From Auriscalpium vulgare (Eukaryota; Basidiomycota; Agaricomycetes; Russulales; Auriscalpiaceae): a stretch of DNA of 64,000 bases. Made by a program: the position numbers and the translations under genes. The notes beneath the pieces are model-generated. The model worked only from the letters and a program-made list of their open reading frames with translations. It did no database searches and was not told the DNA's origin. Location: assembly GCA_019915015.1 (NCBI GenBank), contig JAHBBC010000013.1:1550001-1614000 (forward strand). Reading direction: 5' to 3'. Shown here piece after piece: positions 1 to 9,930 of this stretch (positions are counted from its first letter, which is position 1; each line of letters opens with the position of its first letter).

Positions 1-1
1 G

Positions 2-154
2 AGCAGGGACAGCTCTGAGTACTCAGGTTCCGATGCGGGTGGCTCGTCGGACGGTTCTGGCGACAGCGTCGAAGACGGCTATGCTAGTCTCGAGGAAGGC
101 GATGCCGGTCTGGTCGAGGAAGGGTCAGGTTTCACAGAGATCGAGAGCGGCTGA
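2..154 (+). CDS. 3' end of an unknown protein with an acidic Ser/Gly-rich tail
   Basis: The window opens inside an open frame that begins before base 1 and ends at a TGA at 152-154. The 50 visible residues are almost entirely Ser, Gly, Asp and Glu with a few Tyr, ending TEIESG. Such tails are typical of the disordered C-termini of many fungal regulatory and membrane proteins, so the tail says nothing about function. The frame was chosen because it stays open from the first base and has a strong compositional bias; the other frame open here (from 33) gives an Arg-rich, random-looking peptide. Confidence 0.5.
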   Translation, partial: SRDSSEYSGSDAGGSSDGSGDSVEDGYASLEEGDAGLVEEGSGFTEIESG

Positions 155-1149
155 GTTCTCGCCGGCGTGCACCTGGTGTCTCGTTGCATACTATCATATT
201 CCTTTCGTTAATTCAGACTAAGCACTACGTCTCCCTCGCCCTTCCTTCAACAGTAGTTGAGATACACTACCTAGAGATGTTTTCCGTCCAATTGAGCGCC
301 GCGCGGCCACTTTTTGCGTAAATGGCCTGATCTGCAAGTACAATCCAGTATGCTGGCCAGACTGCTACTGCCTGCTCGCGGTTCTGTGGACTGCTGATAA
401 GTGCAGCAAGTACATTGCTACTGCGGAACTGTTGCACACTTTCTCGACTGTTAAAAAGGGACATGACTGCTCAAGAGAGCCGGTACTTATGTACTTGCCG
501 TCCTTATGGAGCCTGCCAGTACCAACAAGTAACCATAAGTCCGGGCAAGTAAATTTGTCTTTTTACTGATGTAGACGATGCAGAGCTGGGCTGAGACCGC
601 ACTGCCGCACCTCAGCCGCCAACACGCTCCACATTGGACGCCGACGCAGAAATCCGCCTTCGCTTTCCGTGACAAAGCGTGCGTGCGCAGGCACAGAGGG
701 TCGGAAAATAAAGTGGCAAGGAGACATTGCGCTTTTGATGGTTATCGTTTCCCATGAACGCTTCCTACAGCTGCAGGGTTTCTCTCTCGCCATACCAGAA
801 ACTTGCGTCTCTGGAAACGGCTTTCTATGTGACCTAATGATGGCTAGACTGTTTTCTTATTCACCGATGTCCGAGAATGAATAAGACCGATGAGGCCGGC
901 ATCCCGACTCTCACCCCGCCTGCGCGTCCAGCCTCCCACCTCCCTCATGTCCTCCACCACGTCTCTCATGAGCCCGACATCCGTCTTCACGCCGCCGCCA
1001 TTGTCATCCGCGACACCCGACGCTCCGGTACCCACTGCGACTGACAATGCCAACCCCGGCCATGCCACTGGCCCGCCATCCTTATACCGTGCGCAGCAGC
1101 CCCCCCGGATGTCCGAAGTCCAGCTACTGATCTCACAAGGAAACGCGCA
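155..1149. other. Intergenic stretch, no gene supported
   Basis: Only short overlapping frames on both strands without consistent composition. The first part is probably 3' untranslated sequence of the partial gene. The stretch 890-1149 is open on the plus strand and rich in Pro, Ser and Thr; it could be a lumenal N-terminal extension of the next gene joined by an intron with a donor near 1166, but no splice pair I tried gave a clean phase match. Confidence 0.4.
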
Positions 1150-1838
1150 GTGTACATCTTCCTGGGTACGTCGATGCTGCCAAACCGAGACGTACGAACC
1201 GCGAGAACACCGACCTGTGTGCCTGTGACAGCTACTGTCGTCGTCCTAGTCGCGATATTAGGGATTCTCATCGGCCGCTCGATGGTCGTGCGGCGGCGTC
1301 AGCGCGCATCCATCCTCGCCGCCATTGCCGCCGGCACCTACGGCCCGCCGCCGCCGGAGGTGCGCCCGACCGACCGCCCCAAGATGTGGGACGCCTTTCT
1401 GGACCTGGCGGACAAACCCGGACGCGACTCCGAGCTGGAAAAGGGCTGGGCGGGTCTTCAGGTGCGTGCGCAGCCGCCTGCCTCTGGGGTTCAGCGGACG
1501 TCGCTGACGGGCTTCTCGTCTCGCAGCCCGTTGCTGCGCTCGTTGTTCAGGATGTGGCCAGCGAGCACGCGCCTCCGCCCAGCGTCCCGCGGCGCCCATT
1601 CGCCCTGTTCCGACGCGCCAGTCCTCCTCCGCCAGCGCCCACTGTGCCTCGGCCAGAAGCACCGGGAGAGGATGCACCGGTGCCGCCGCCTGTACCCGTC
1701 CAAGTTGCCGTGCTCGTCGCCATGCCCATGCCCGGGAACGGGAGCCGTGCGGTGCGCGACGCGCTTCCTGTGTTGGAGGTTGGCGTGCGTGTCGCGCGTG
1801 GGCGCATTGAAGAGACGGTCCGAGCAAAGGAGTCGTAG
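1150..1838 (+). CDS. Single-pass membrane protein of a fungal lineage-specific type
   Basis: Two exons, 1150-1461 and 1527-1838, joined across a 65-base intron (donor gtgcgt, acceptor ctcgcag) in phase 0, give 207 residues. About 25 residues precede one hydrophobic segment (roughly residues 24-44, VTATVVVLVAILGILIG), followed by a basic stop-transfer cluster (RSMVVRRRQR) and a cytosolic part with the motif RPKMWDAFLD. After a Pro-rich linker the second exon carries a VAVLVAMPMP stretch and ends near LPVLEVGV. I recall the same order (membrane helix, RPK-W-DA, hydrophobic MP motif, LP-x-EvGv) in many agaricomycete proteins of unknown function; this is family memory, not a search. The start could lie further upstream if 890-1149 is coding. 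Confidence 0.65.
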
Positions 1839-2120
1839 CGTCCGTGCAGCAGTCGATTAGTGCCGGTGGCCGTTTGCGATAGCGCTGAGCATCAGGTGCA
1901 ATCTCACGCCGCCGAAGTGATTGACTGGTTGCACGATGCACGTAGACACAATCAATAGATTGTCGAAGCCGCAGCGCGCGCGGGCAGTGCCAGGCTCCAC
2001 GATGCGGCCGCGCTGTGACTTCAATGGCTAGTTGACCGAGAACACGAAATTGCGATTGCACTGCCTCGTCCGTATCATGTACATCCTTGTCCCAGAGGTG
2101 ACAGCAATATTGGTCGTACC

Positions 2121-2832
2121 TCAACCCACGAATTCTTCAAGCCGTGACTGTTTGTCTTCCAAATTACCTTCGTCAGATAATTCGTAAGCCTTTAGCATAT
2201 CATCCAACAGCTGCCCGGACATATCCATCAAGTCGCTGAAGACCACAGGAGCGCCGTTGGGCGGCCACGCGCCGGAGTACGTCGAGGACGGCGAGGGCGG
2301 GACGAGCTGGAGAGGATTCTTTCCGCGGACGCGCTGAGCTTCATTGCTACAGATACATTGCGTTAGGTATAGGTAAGAGGTGAAATAAAAGAGGAACGTA
2401 CTTCCACTGAATCCAATCTCTAAACCGCCGGACCTGTGATTCGCGTTAGCTCGCTATATTGTATGGTGGGGAAGTACGCGACCTCTTCTCTAACGTCTTT
2501 GTTGATGCCGTCCTTGAGAGCGCTCATGGCGTCGTTCAGAGCCTTCGTGTAGTCGCCCCCAGCGGCGCTTGCGTTCGCACCTCCGAATTTCTGCACACGC
2601 ACCGTCAGCAATAGCGATTTTTGCATCACTGCGCTCATCGGAGACATACCTCTCTATTAACAGATGGAGAGACACCATGGGAATTGAGGCAGGCCAAGGA
2701 ATTGATGCCAAAGGTCTCGCCAAACGCTCCAGACGAGCGATTGGCCGAGTTTCCGGCCTGACCGAACAACCCAGACGAATGGCTCCTGACCTGGTCACCA
2801 CCCTCGCCGGCGTGGTATGAGGAATTGGCCAT
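2121..2832 (-). CDS. Unknown protein, four-exon minus-strand gene
   Basis: Reading down the minus strand from ATG at 2832: a Gly/Ser/Asn-rich exon to 2650, intron 2591-2649 (59 bases, GTATGT to GTGCAG), an exon with KALNDAMSALKDGINKDV, an intron of about 50-60 bases ending in a clear branch site and CACAG near 2434, a short exon encoding VRRFRDWIQWN, intron 2347-2401 (55 bases, GTACGT to TGTAG), and a last exon to the stop at 2121. The last exon has a Pro-rich piece (LQLVPPSPSS) and an acidic end (DMSGQLLDDMLKAYELSDEG). Splice phases agree throughout; the donor of the third junction is uncertain (two candidates in the same phase). The N-terminus may extend upstream, since the frame stays open to about 2970 with no ATG. 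No domain recognised. Confidence 0.55.
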
Positions 2833-3567
2833 CTGGCCGAAGCATCTGCCTCCGAGATTAGAGGAAGTATTGGTCGCAAAGGCGGGGAAGTTGCAAGGGT
2901 ATGGGACCGGCAAAAGCCGAGACAGGGTGTAGAGGGGAGGGGGCGTGTCCCGGGTAGTGTTGCCACGGCTCGGCCGGCTTTCGGCTAGCCATGAAGCCGC
3001 GCCAATAATTAGCTAAGCTACGCCGGTCGCATGGCTCGTGGCTAAATTAAGTTGACTCAGCTCAAAGGCGGCTATGGGCGGCTGAAGACTGGCTAGGCCG
3101 CGGCTTCGCTCCCGATTGTCCCTCCACCTCCCCAACCCTGCTGGACGCCACGAACTCTCATGATGGCTTTGCTGGACGCCGGACACCAGTTCTTGCGTCC
3201 TGCCCTCACTTCTACAACACTCCAAGGGCATGTCACATCGCTCCCAGGGTCAGGACGCCGCGAGGATTCACACGTGGCTGAGTGCTCAGTCGGCGCCTTG
3301 TCTTTGCGCCGTCCAGACCTCCCTCCCCTCCCGGCGCCCCCTCATCGTCTCCAGGTGCGTTGTCTGCGGTCGATGGAGGGCGTGTGTTGACGTGCAGCCC
3401 ACAGTGACCTCAAGATACTAGCCATCATGATGGGCCATGGACCGACAGCCAAGCCCCGTGCCCGCTTCGTCTCGCATCTGCTTGTCTGTCTGGACCTCTC
3501 CCCCTCCCGGCGCCGCCCACTCCCCCTCCCGGCGCCGCCCACTCCCCCTCCCGGCGCCACCCACCGA
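2833..3567. other. GC-rich stretch without a supported gene
   Basis: Short frames only. Contains C-rich, CT-biased sequence leading into the 22-base repeat and the decayed cyclin downstream. Confidence 0.4.
3499..3564. repeat. Three copies of a 22-base C-rich tandem repeat
   Basis: The unit TCCCCCTCCCGGCGCC plus six bases recurs at 3499, 3521 and 3543 with an exact 22-base period, the last copy slightly diverged. Because 22 is not a multiple of three, all frames stay open and give Pro/Arg-rich peptides, which explains the artificial ORFs here. Confidence 0.8.
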
Positions 3568-3990
3568 CATGCCCAACCGCGGCTCGAGTACCCCGCTGCT
3601 CATGCTCTTCATCGCACCCGCCTGCACGCGTCGGTCGCCTTCTCAGCCCTCTATCTCCTCCAGCGCCTCAAGGCCGCCCACCTCCCCGCGCGCTTAAAGG
3701 GCTGTACAGCCATGGCCACTTCATCGTCGTTGCGCCCAAAATTCCCTGCGACGACACGATCATCTGCGGAGTTGGAAGACACGATCAGCGACGAGAGGGG
3801 GCGCATGGTCGGCCAGGCCATGTCTGCCATGCAGCGAGATCAACCAGATGGAGTGTAAGGCGTCCAGTTCCCTCGAGTGGCAGCTCAACTCAAGCTGGCG
3901 ACGCCGCAGGACTTCAAGATGCAGGTGCGCCACACTTCACTGGCCGCGCGCCCATCTCCCTCCCCACCCCCGCACCGTCACGGCGCCCAT
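3568..3990 (+). pseudogene. Decayed Pho85-type (Pcl-like) cyclin fragment
   Basis: Pieces of a fungal cyclin box are recognisable but spread over different frames: STPLLMLFIA, then LHRTRLHASVAFSALYLLQR with LKA, then a remnant of the ASK-ICDDT segment, then QME-C-SSLEWQLN and a DFKMQVR end. In intact PHO85-partner cyclins these come in this order (helices 1-5 of the cyclin box), so this is a frameshifted relic. The Pro-rich tail typical of the family (PSPSPPPHRH) follows and is interrupted at 3991/3992 by the LTR retrotransposon; it resumes at 11,910. Identification rests on remembered family motifs. Confidence 0.6.
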
Positions 3991-3991
3991 C

Positions 3992-4434
3992 TGTTACACT
4001 CTAGCCCGCACGCGAGATGCGGGGAGAGGGTATCGGGGTCACGCACTAACAACGCCGCAAGGAGTTGTAGTGGTATCGATGCAAGTCTAGATCGACCTGT
4101 CTGAGGGCGAGGGTACAAGATGAGAGGAAGTAGCCCTGCGCCGTTCTAGCACACACTTCAGAGTATCAGAGGGGATCAGATACAAATGAATAGGCTGAAG
4201 AGTCGTCGTATGTACATGAGGTTTATATAGTAAAGGGAGTCTTCCGTATCAGCCAATCAGTACGTGCGGGATACAAGTCCAACAGCTGTTGGGATGCATG
4301 CAGGAGGCCTGCAGGCATATCCGTCATGGATCAGTCATCCATCCGTCACATGATAAAGTAAGGTTTTAGGGGATAAGAGAAAGAAAGTCATATGTCCGTG
4401 CCGTTACCAAGCGAGGCAGCGCGGCGTGTAACAT
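3992..4434 (-). repeat. 3' LTR of the chromovirus
   Basis: 443 bases, ends TGTTAC and GTAACA, preceded on the left by the target duplication CCATC. Near-identical to 11468-11909: one G/A difference at 4078 and one extra A near 4380. A TTTATATAG box and a CCAATCAG box lie inside. Confidence 0.95.
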
Positions 4435-4472
4435 CACCCTCTGCTAGAATTGTTGTCGACCGCGACAACAAC

Positions 4473-5813
4473 TCAGCATTCGCCGTTCAGGTTGTCGAAC
4501 TCGCAGAGCATGTTGTCGCCGGCGATACGGTCTTCTTCGTCGTCGTCATAGTATCGGCTACGGGGAATGGAGTAGGGGTTGCGAGGGCAATAGAGTTGGA
4601 TGTGGTCCGGGGAGTGACAGGTCCAGCAGCGTCGGACCTGCTTGCCTTTCTTGCGTCGTCGCCTCCTTTCTCCTGCCTTGTCTGCTCCTCCGCGGATCCT
4701 CTGCGCTGCGACACGTGCGCGCGCCATCTTGTAGCTCCGTTGGTCCAGTCTATGGTCAATGTTCGCGTCTGAAAGTCGTTGACCGGCTTCTCGTCGCATC
4801 TCCGTGAACCGTTCCAGCTGCAGCTCCGTTGCATACATCTGCCACTGAAGACCTAGTACTTGGGTCTTTAAACCGTCCAGTTGTTCATCGGCCTCGCAAT
4901 AGAGGCGGTGGGCGTCTTGGTAGCGGCGTATGTCTGCTCGCAGACCCTCGTCTCCCTCCCGAGCGATCACTTCTTGGGTGTGGACATTGTCGTCGATGAG
5001 GATCTGATGGGTCTCGTCGGGGAGTCGTCCTGTGTCCTCGTCCAGGGGTTCATAGACTCCTCCCCACGGTCTAGCGAGTAGCGGTCGGCCTTCGTACTGT
5101 GTTCCGTATTCCCCAAAGGTTCGGGGGTGTTCTTGAAGTCGCCATGGGTCCTGTTCTTCAGGCGACGGTGATCGTGGTTCTGGGGATGGGGATGTGTCTC
5201 GTGTCCAGCTGGGCGACGGCGAGCATAAGTCAATGGGACGTCCACTGCTTCCAAGCTCGGGGGATTGTGTTCGTGCTGGTTGATATGGTGGTGATGTCGG
5301 CTCCTCCCAAGTACTGACATCGATAGGGAGTTCGTCACCGGACGGAATGGGTAGTGGTTCTGATGATGGGTACTCGAATGACGATTCTGCGTCGTCGTAC
5401 TCAGATGGAGGGGATTGCTCTCCTGGTGCAGGCGACGATGCACCATCCGATAGGATAGGGGGTGCGCTTGGTTCTTCATCGCTAGATGTCGGCGTGCGGG
5501 TATTCGGGATACCTTGAGTGATCTCGACGACCGGATCGGGTACTGTCAGGGTGTCGAGGACGTGGTCGATGTACTCATTGACGTATGCCATATGAGCTTG
5601 CACTACTTGATAGTGTTCGGGGCTGGTCCGATAGTGGTTGATGAACGCGATGCGCTCCATGATTGGTTCGTTGTCGTGAACCGTGGCGTCGAACTCTTGG
5701 AATACTGCTGGGGTGACTCTTCTGATGGTGACGTTGGAGCCGAGTAGTCTGATGTGAACTCGGGGTCCGTTGGGGACCGCGTAGTAGTAGCTGTTGACGG
5801 AGCGAGTCGACAT
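4473..5813 (-). CDS. Third ORF of the chromovirus: CCHC-knuckle protein in env position
   Basis: 446 residues, downstream of pol on the sense strand and just upstream of the 3' LTR, where env lies in other elements. It has no signal peptide or membrane segment. It has a compact N-terminal 100 residues, a long acidic Ser/Pro-rich middle (about 110-240), a helical coiled-coil-prone region (about 280-370), a basic cluster (ERRRRRKKGKQVRR) and one zinc knuckle, CWTCHSPDHIQLYC (C-x2-C-x4-H-x4-C) near residue 400, then an acidic tail. This resembles a second Gag-like nucleic-acid binding protein. It may be a late duplicate of gag or a captured host gene; the sequence alone does not decide. It is intact and probably expressed from the element. 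Confidence 0.85.
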   Translation of the reverse strand: MSTRSVNSYYYAVPNGPRVHIRLLGSNVTIRRVTPAVFQEFDATVHDNEPIMERIAFINHYRTSPEHYQVVQAHMAYVNEYIDHVLDTLTVPDPVVEITQGIPNTRTPTSSDEEPSAPPILSDGASSPAPGEQSPPSEYDDAESSFEYPSSEPLPIPSGDELPIDVSTWEEPTSPPYQPARTQSPELGSSGRPIDLCSPSPSWTRDTSPSPEPRSPSPEEQDPWRLQEHPRTFGEYGTQYEGRPLLARPWGGVYEPLDEDTGRLPDETHQILIDDNVHTQEVIAREGDEGLRADIRRYQDAHRLYCEADEQLDGLKTQVLGLQWQMYATELQLERFTEMRREAGQRLSDANIDHRLDQRSYKMARARVAAQRIRGGADKAGERRRRRKKGKQVRRCWTCHSPDHIQLYCPRNPYSIPRSRYYDDDEEDRIAGDNMLCEFDNLNGEC

Positions 5814-5958
5814 AATGGCTGAGGAAGTGGGGCGTGTTTGAGTAGACGGGGGAGTCTGAGGGAATCTACCCTCTGCTAGCGTCGTCTTTATGCTCCTGAC
5901 GTCTGCTTATCTTGTCCAATAGGGTGTCGTCCGTACTCCGCTCCGCTATCTCTTCTCC

Positions 5959-8900
5959 TCATTGGTCGGCCCTTTGTTTCCCCAGCTTCTTCAGCATCGT
6001 GTCCGTCATGTGGACTGCTGCGGGGTTCTTCTCGTGGAATTCTTCTACCAATTCCAGTGCGCTTCCCATGTCTGCTGCTGCGACCCACGCGTTTTCTGAC
6101 TCGGGGTAGCCCTTCCATTGGACGAAGAACTGTACGTTGTTCCGGTACTTTCGCGATTGGAGGATTGTCTCGATCTCCCATTGTTCTTGTCCTTCGTCAT
6201 CGAGGTCAGGCGGTGGTCGTTCAAAGTTCTTCCCGTACTCCGCAGTCTCTCTGTACGGCGTTAGGAGATTGACGTGGAAAACCGGGTGAAGGCCTCGGTC
6301 CTTCCATTGCTTCGGGATATCCAGTTCATACGTCACTGGCCCTAGTACCCGCTTGACCTTGAGGGGTCCATAGCGTCTTGGTGCCAGTTTCGCTGTCGGA
6401 TGTGTCGTTTTCAAGTTGGTGGCTTCAAGTAATACCTCATCTCCTTCCTTCAAAGGTCGAAGGTTGTTTCGGATTCGGTTTGCCACCAGTTGGTCTTTGA
6501 CTTTTCGCGCCTCTCTCGCTTGCTGTCGTGCTTTGAGGAGGTCTCCCAGCCTTGCGGCTGCTGTCGGGACGTTGGACATGATCGTTCTTGGCATAATTGC
6601 TCGTGGTTGATATCCCATGAGTAACTCGAACGGGGACTTCTTCGTCGTGGAGTGTGGTCGGATGTTATGCGCGAATTCGGCCATAGGCAGTTGCTTTGCC
6701 CAATTGTCTTGCGCGTGGTTGCAGTATGCTCGGAGGTACTGCTCCAGTTCTTGATTGACCCGCTCCGTTTGTCCGTCCGTCTGGGGGTGGTAGGCCGTGC
6801 TGATGTTCTGTTCTATGCCCAGGTTTGCGCATAACGCTTGCATTACCTTGGACGCGAATTGGGGACCCCTGTCGGATATGAATCGTTTCGGAAGTCCGAA
6901 TCTTCGCCACACATGAATGTATAGGAGCTCTGCCGTCTGTTCTGCCGTGATGGTTTCATTGCAAGGAATGAAATTTACCCCCTTCGTAAGATCGTGGTCC
7001 ACCACGACCAAGATAGAGTCGAAACCATCACTAACGGGCAATTTGACGATGAAATCGGCAGAGATCGTGTCGTAGGGGTGGGCGTCCGCTGCAGGTCGAA
7101 TCGGCACAAGTGGCGCTTTCTTGCGATTGGGTAGATTCTTCACCGTCTGGCAATTGCCACAGCCATTAACGTATGCTGTGACGTAATCCTTCATTCCCGG
7201 CCAGTTGAATTCTTCTCGTATAAGGAGAAGAGTTTTGTCGATGCCGGGGTGTCCAAATGCCGGGTGATCGTGGAATCGCCGTGGTGCGTCTCGTCGACAT
7301 GCTTCTGGGACAAAAGCTTTGCCTTGGTATAACAGAACTGCCACTTGCCGTTCTGCATCGTAGTCCGTCGACCAGCCGTTCTTCTTCTTGATACCCATCA
7401 GGTATTCCTCGTGGTGGTTGTCGATTGCCTTCTCGATGTCCTCGCGTAATTGGTCCAGTCCTATGCTGGCCACTCCGCTTGTTTCCGCTGTTCGCACCTG
7501 TTGTCGTTGTTCCGGGTCTGTGAATAGTTCTTCGGGAAGGAGGATGCGATCTTCGTTGTCCTTCTTTCCATCGTCTAGTTCCCAGTTGCGCGACATGTAG
7601 TCGGCAACGCCATTGGTTTTGCCCGGAATATGAACGAGGTGTAGGTCATACTGCATCAGTTCTTCGGCCCATCGGGCTTGTCTTCTGTTCAGCTTGTGTG
7701 CCTTTTTGAAATACGTCAGATTCTTGTGATCTGTGCGTATCGTCACCGTGTGTTGTGCGTCTCGGAGATGATGTCTCCATGTCTCGAGAGCTCGCATCAC
7801 CACCAGGAGTTCACGATCATAGATGTCGTAGTTCCATTCTTCTGGCGAGAAAGAGTGCGAGTCGAATGCGCAGGGATGGAGTCGTCCCTGGTCATCCTTC
7901 TGTTGTAGTACCGCTCCGGAGGCAAAGCCTGACCCGTCCGTGTCCACGATGAAGGGCTTCGTTTGATCTGCCTGTACCAGGACTGGGGCTGTGGTAAAGC
8001 GTCGTTTGAGGTTATTAAACGCTCGTTCGCAGTCCGTGGTCCAAACGAATTCGTGTCCCTTTTTGGTGAGGTCATTTAGTGGCCTTGATATGCGTCCGAA
8101 GTCTTGGATGAACCGGCGGTAGAAGTTGGCGAAACCAAGGAATCCACGGACTTGCTTCACCGTGGTTGGTCGAGCCCATTCTTCAATACCGCGGATCTTG
8201 ATAGGGTCCATGCGCGTATGTCCGTTTCCGATAATCATTCCGAGGTAATCGATTTCGTCTTGCTCGAAAGCGCATTTCTCCGGCTTCAGGAAGAGGTCAT
8301 TATCCTGAAGTCGTTGGAGAACTTGTGTCACCAGTCGTCGATGCTCTTCGAGATCCTTTGTTGCAATAAGGATATCGTCCATGTATATGATGACCTTTCC
8401 TGTGGCAAGCAGATCTTTGAACAGCTCGTTCATCATTGTTTGGAAGGTTGCTGGCGAATTCATGAGCCCAAAGAACATAACCAGGGGTTCGAATAGTCCC
8501 TGGTTTGTTTTGAATGCGGCCTTCCATTCATCGCCTTCCTTGATCCGAATATTGTTGTACCCCCACCGTACATCGAACTTCGTGAAGATCTTGGCATCCT
8601 TGATGCGGTCGATAAGTTCGGGAATCAGGGGAAGGGGATAGTGATTCTTGATCGTTTTGTCGTTGAGCTGTCTGTAGTCTTGTACCGGACGGAGTTTGCC
8701 ATCTTTCTTCTTTACGAAGAAGAAAGGGGATGCGTATGGTGAATTTGATGGACAAATGTATCCCTTCTTGACGTGTTCTTCAAGCATTTTGTTCAATGCT
8801 TCTTGTTCTATTGCCGTCAAGGGATACACCTTGCAGTCCATCGTCTTCGGAGCGTCGTCCTTTAGTTCTATTCCGTGATCCCAGGGTCGCTCTGCGGGGA

Positions 8901-9930
8901 ATCGTTGTGCTTCTTCCTCTGAGAACACCTTGTGGAACGGTCGATACTGCTCCGGTACCATTTCTTCAAATGTCTTGGCCGTCTTGTCCGCTGCTTTTTC
9001 CGCCATCTGTTGCGCCGGGGTTGTTCGTCTGAGGGTCTCCTCTGTGCATTCTGTCCCTCCGTACCCTGGGTTCCAGTAGATTTCGTCGTCATCTTCGACA
9101 TCGATTGTGTCGAGTCCTTGTTCGGCGAAATATCCTCGTAGGAATTCTTCCGCTCCTTGTTCTGTCTGCGCCTTTGTCTCCATTCGGTGTACAAAGGCTT
9201 CCTTCATCCGCTGGATGCGCTGTCGTCGTCCAGCCTTCTTTTCGATCATCTTGATCGCAATAGACCGCCAGTTGGAGGTCTTCATCTGGCAAATCGGCGG
9301 GCATCGCTCGAATTGCATTGTTCCTTGATTCCAGTCGATGTGTGGGTTGTTCTTCTGCAACCATGGAAGACCAAGGATAATGTTCTCTTGCCCGAGTTCC
9401 GTGACCAGGAATCGTGCTCGTCCTTGATGTTCATCCATAGAGTAGTCCATCTCGACGTACTTCGTGACTACGCCCATTTTGTTGGGCGTTCCATCCGCAT
9501 TTCTGACCGTGATTGGTTGCGGAAGTTCTTGAGCAGGGATCTTATAGCGGTCTACCAGCTTCTGATGCAAGAAGTTTGCGGTAGCACCACTATCGATCAA
9601 CGCTGCTATCTCGGCTCTTTGTTCGCTCTGTAGTTGAATAGAAAAACGCATGGAATTTGACTGATTTCCGCGTACAAATACAGAGCGATGGAATATGGCC
9701 CTCGTCCAAGCCGTCAGGTTTGGGCCTAAGCAAAATCCTGTTTCATGGATTCTTCGTAGAACTCTTCTTGTTCTTCGTCCTTCATGTTGTTGAACATTGC
9801 TACAAGGGTTCGGACGTCTAGCTTCGCGTCGTCGGACGATGAAGCGTATGTCGGGGGTTTCTCTTCCTTGTCCTTGTCTTTGGCTTCCTCCGTCTTGGCT
9901 TCTCTCGCCTTCTGGAATCGGTTGCGCCAA
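5959..9930 (-). CDS. pol: Pol polyprotein of the chromovirus (PR-RT-RH-IN-chromodomain)
   Basis: 1323 codons open, overlapping the end of gag by about 200 bases in the -1 frame, which suggests expression by -1 frameshifting rather than from its own start. Order: aspartic protease (ALIDSGATANF, near residue 112), reverse transcriptase with IIYMDDILIA near 515, RNase H starting FIVDTDGSGFASGAVL, integrase with an HHCC zinc finger (HPAFGHPGIDKTL ... CGNCQ), the D,D,E core (DFIVKLP, FISDRGPQFAS, YHPQTDGQTERVNQ), and a C-terminal chromodomain (VQFFVQWKGYPESENAW) near 1260-1310. All catalytic motifs are present. The chromodomain in related elements targets insertion to marked chromatin. Confidence 0.95.
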   Translation of the reverse strand: MAQPIPEGERSQDGGSQRQGQGRETPDIRFIVRRREARRPNPCSNVQQHEGRRTRRVLRRIHETGFCLGPNLTAWTRAIFHRSVFVRGNQSNSMRFSIQLQSEQRAEIAALIDSGATANFLHQKLVDRYKIPAQELPQPITVRNADGTPNKMGVVTKYVEMDYSMDEHQGRARFLVTELGQENIILGLPWLQKNNPHIDWNQGTMQFERCPPICQMKTSNWRSIAIKMIEKKAGRRQRIQRMKEAFVHRMETKAQTEQGAEEFLRGYFAEQGLDTIDVEDDDEIYWNPGYGGTECTEETLRRTTPAQQMAEKAADKTAKTFEEMVPEQYRPFHKVFSEEEAQRFPAERPWDHGIELKDDAPKTMDCKVYPLTAIEQEALNKMLEEHVKKGYICPSNSPYASPFFFVKKKDGKLRPVQDYRQLNDKTIKNHYPLPLIPELIDRIKDAKIFTKFDVRWGYNNIRIKEGDEWKAAFKTNQGLFEPLVMFFGLMNSPATFQTMMNELFKDLLATGKVIIYMDDILIATKDLEEHRRLVTQVLQRLQDNDLFLKPEKCAFEQDEIDYLGMIIGNGHTRMDPIKIRGIEEWARPTTVKQVRGFLGFANFYRRFIQDFGRISRPLNDLTKKGHEFVWTTDCERAFNNLKRRFTTAPVLVQADQTKPFIVDTDGSGFASGAVLQQKDDQGRLHPCAFDSHSFSPEEWNYDIYDRELLVVMRALETWRHHLRDAQHTVTIRTDHKNLTYFKKAHKLNRRQARWAEELMQYDLHLVHIPGKTNGVADYMSRNWELDDGKKDNEDRILLPEELFTDPEQRQQVRTAETSGVASIGLDQLREDIEKAIDNHHEEYLMGIKKKNGWSTDYDAERQVAVLLYQGKAFVPEACRRDAPRRFHDHPAFGHPGIDKTLLLIREEFNWPGMKDYVTAYVNGCGNCQTVKNLPNRKKAPLVPIRPAADAHPYDTISADFIVKLPVSDGFDSILVVVDHDLTKGVNFIPCNETITAEQTAELLYIHVWRRFGLPKRFISDRGPQFASKVMQALCANLGIEQNISTAYHPQTDGQTERVNQELEQYLRAYCNHAQDNWAKQLPMAEFAHNIRPHSTTKKSPFELLMGYQPRAIMPRTIMSNVPTAAARLGDLLKARQQAREARKVKDQLVANRIRNNLRPLKEGDEVLLEATNLKTTHPTAKLAPRRYGPLKVKRVLGPVTYELDIPKQWKDRGLHPVFHVNLLTPYRETAEYGKNFERPPPDLDDEGQEQWEIETILQSRKYRNNVQFFVQWKGYPESENAWVAAADMGSALELVEEFHEKNPAAVHMTDTMLKKLGKQRADQ

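Noticed and set aside
1258..2124. Arg-rich 288-codon minus-strand ORF
   Set aside because: It is the antisense of the membrane-protein gene, with random composition.
3427..3858. An intact 143-residue gene
   Set aside because: The frame is opened by the 22-base repeat and then picks up only part of a cyclin whose remainder lies in other frames.
4392..4772. Plus-strand ORFs across the retrotransposon (also 5.9-11.3 kb)
   Set aside because: They are antisense shadows of gag, pol and ORF3.
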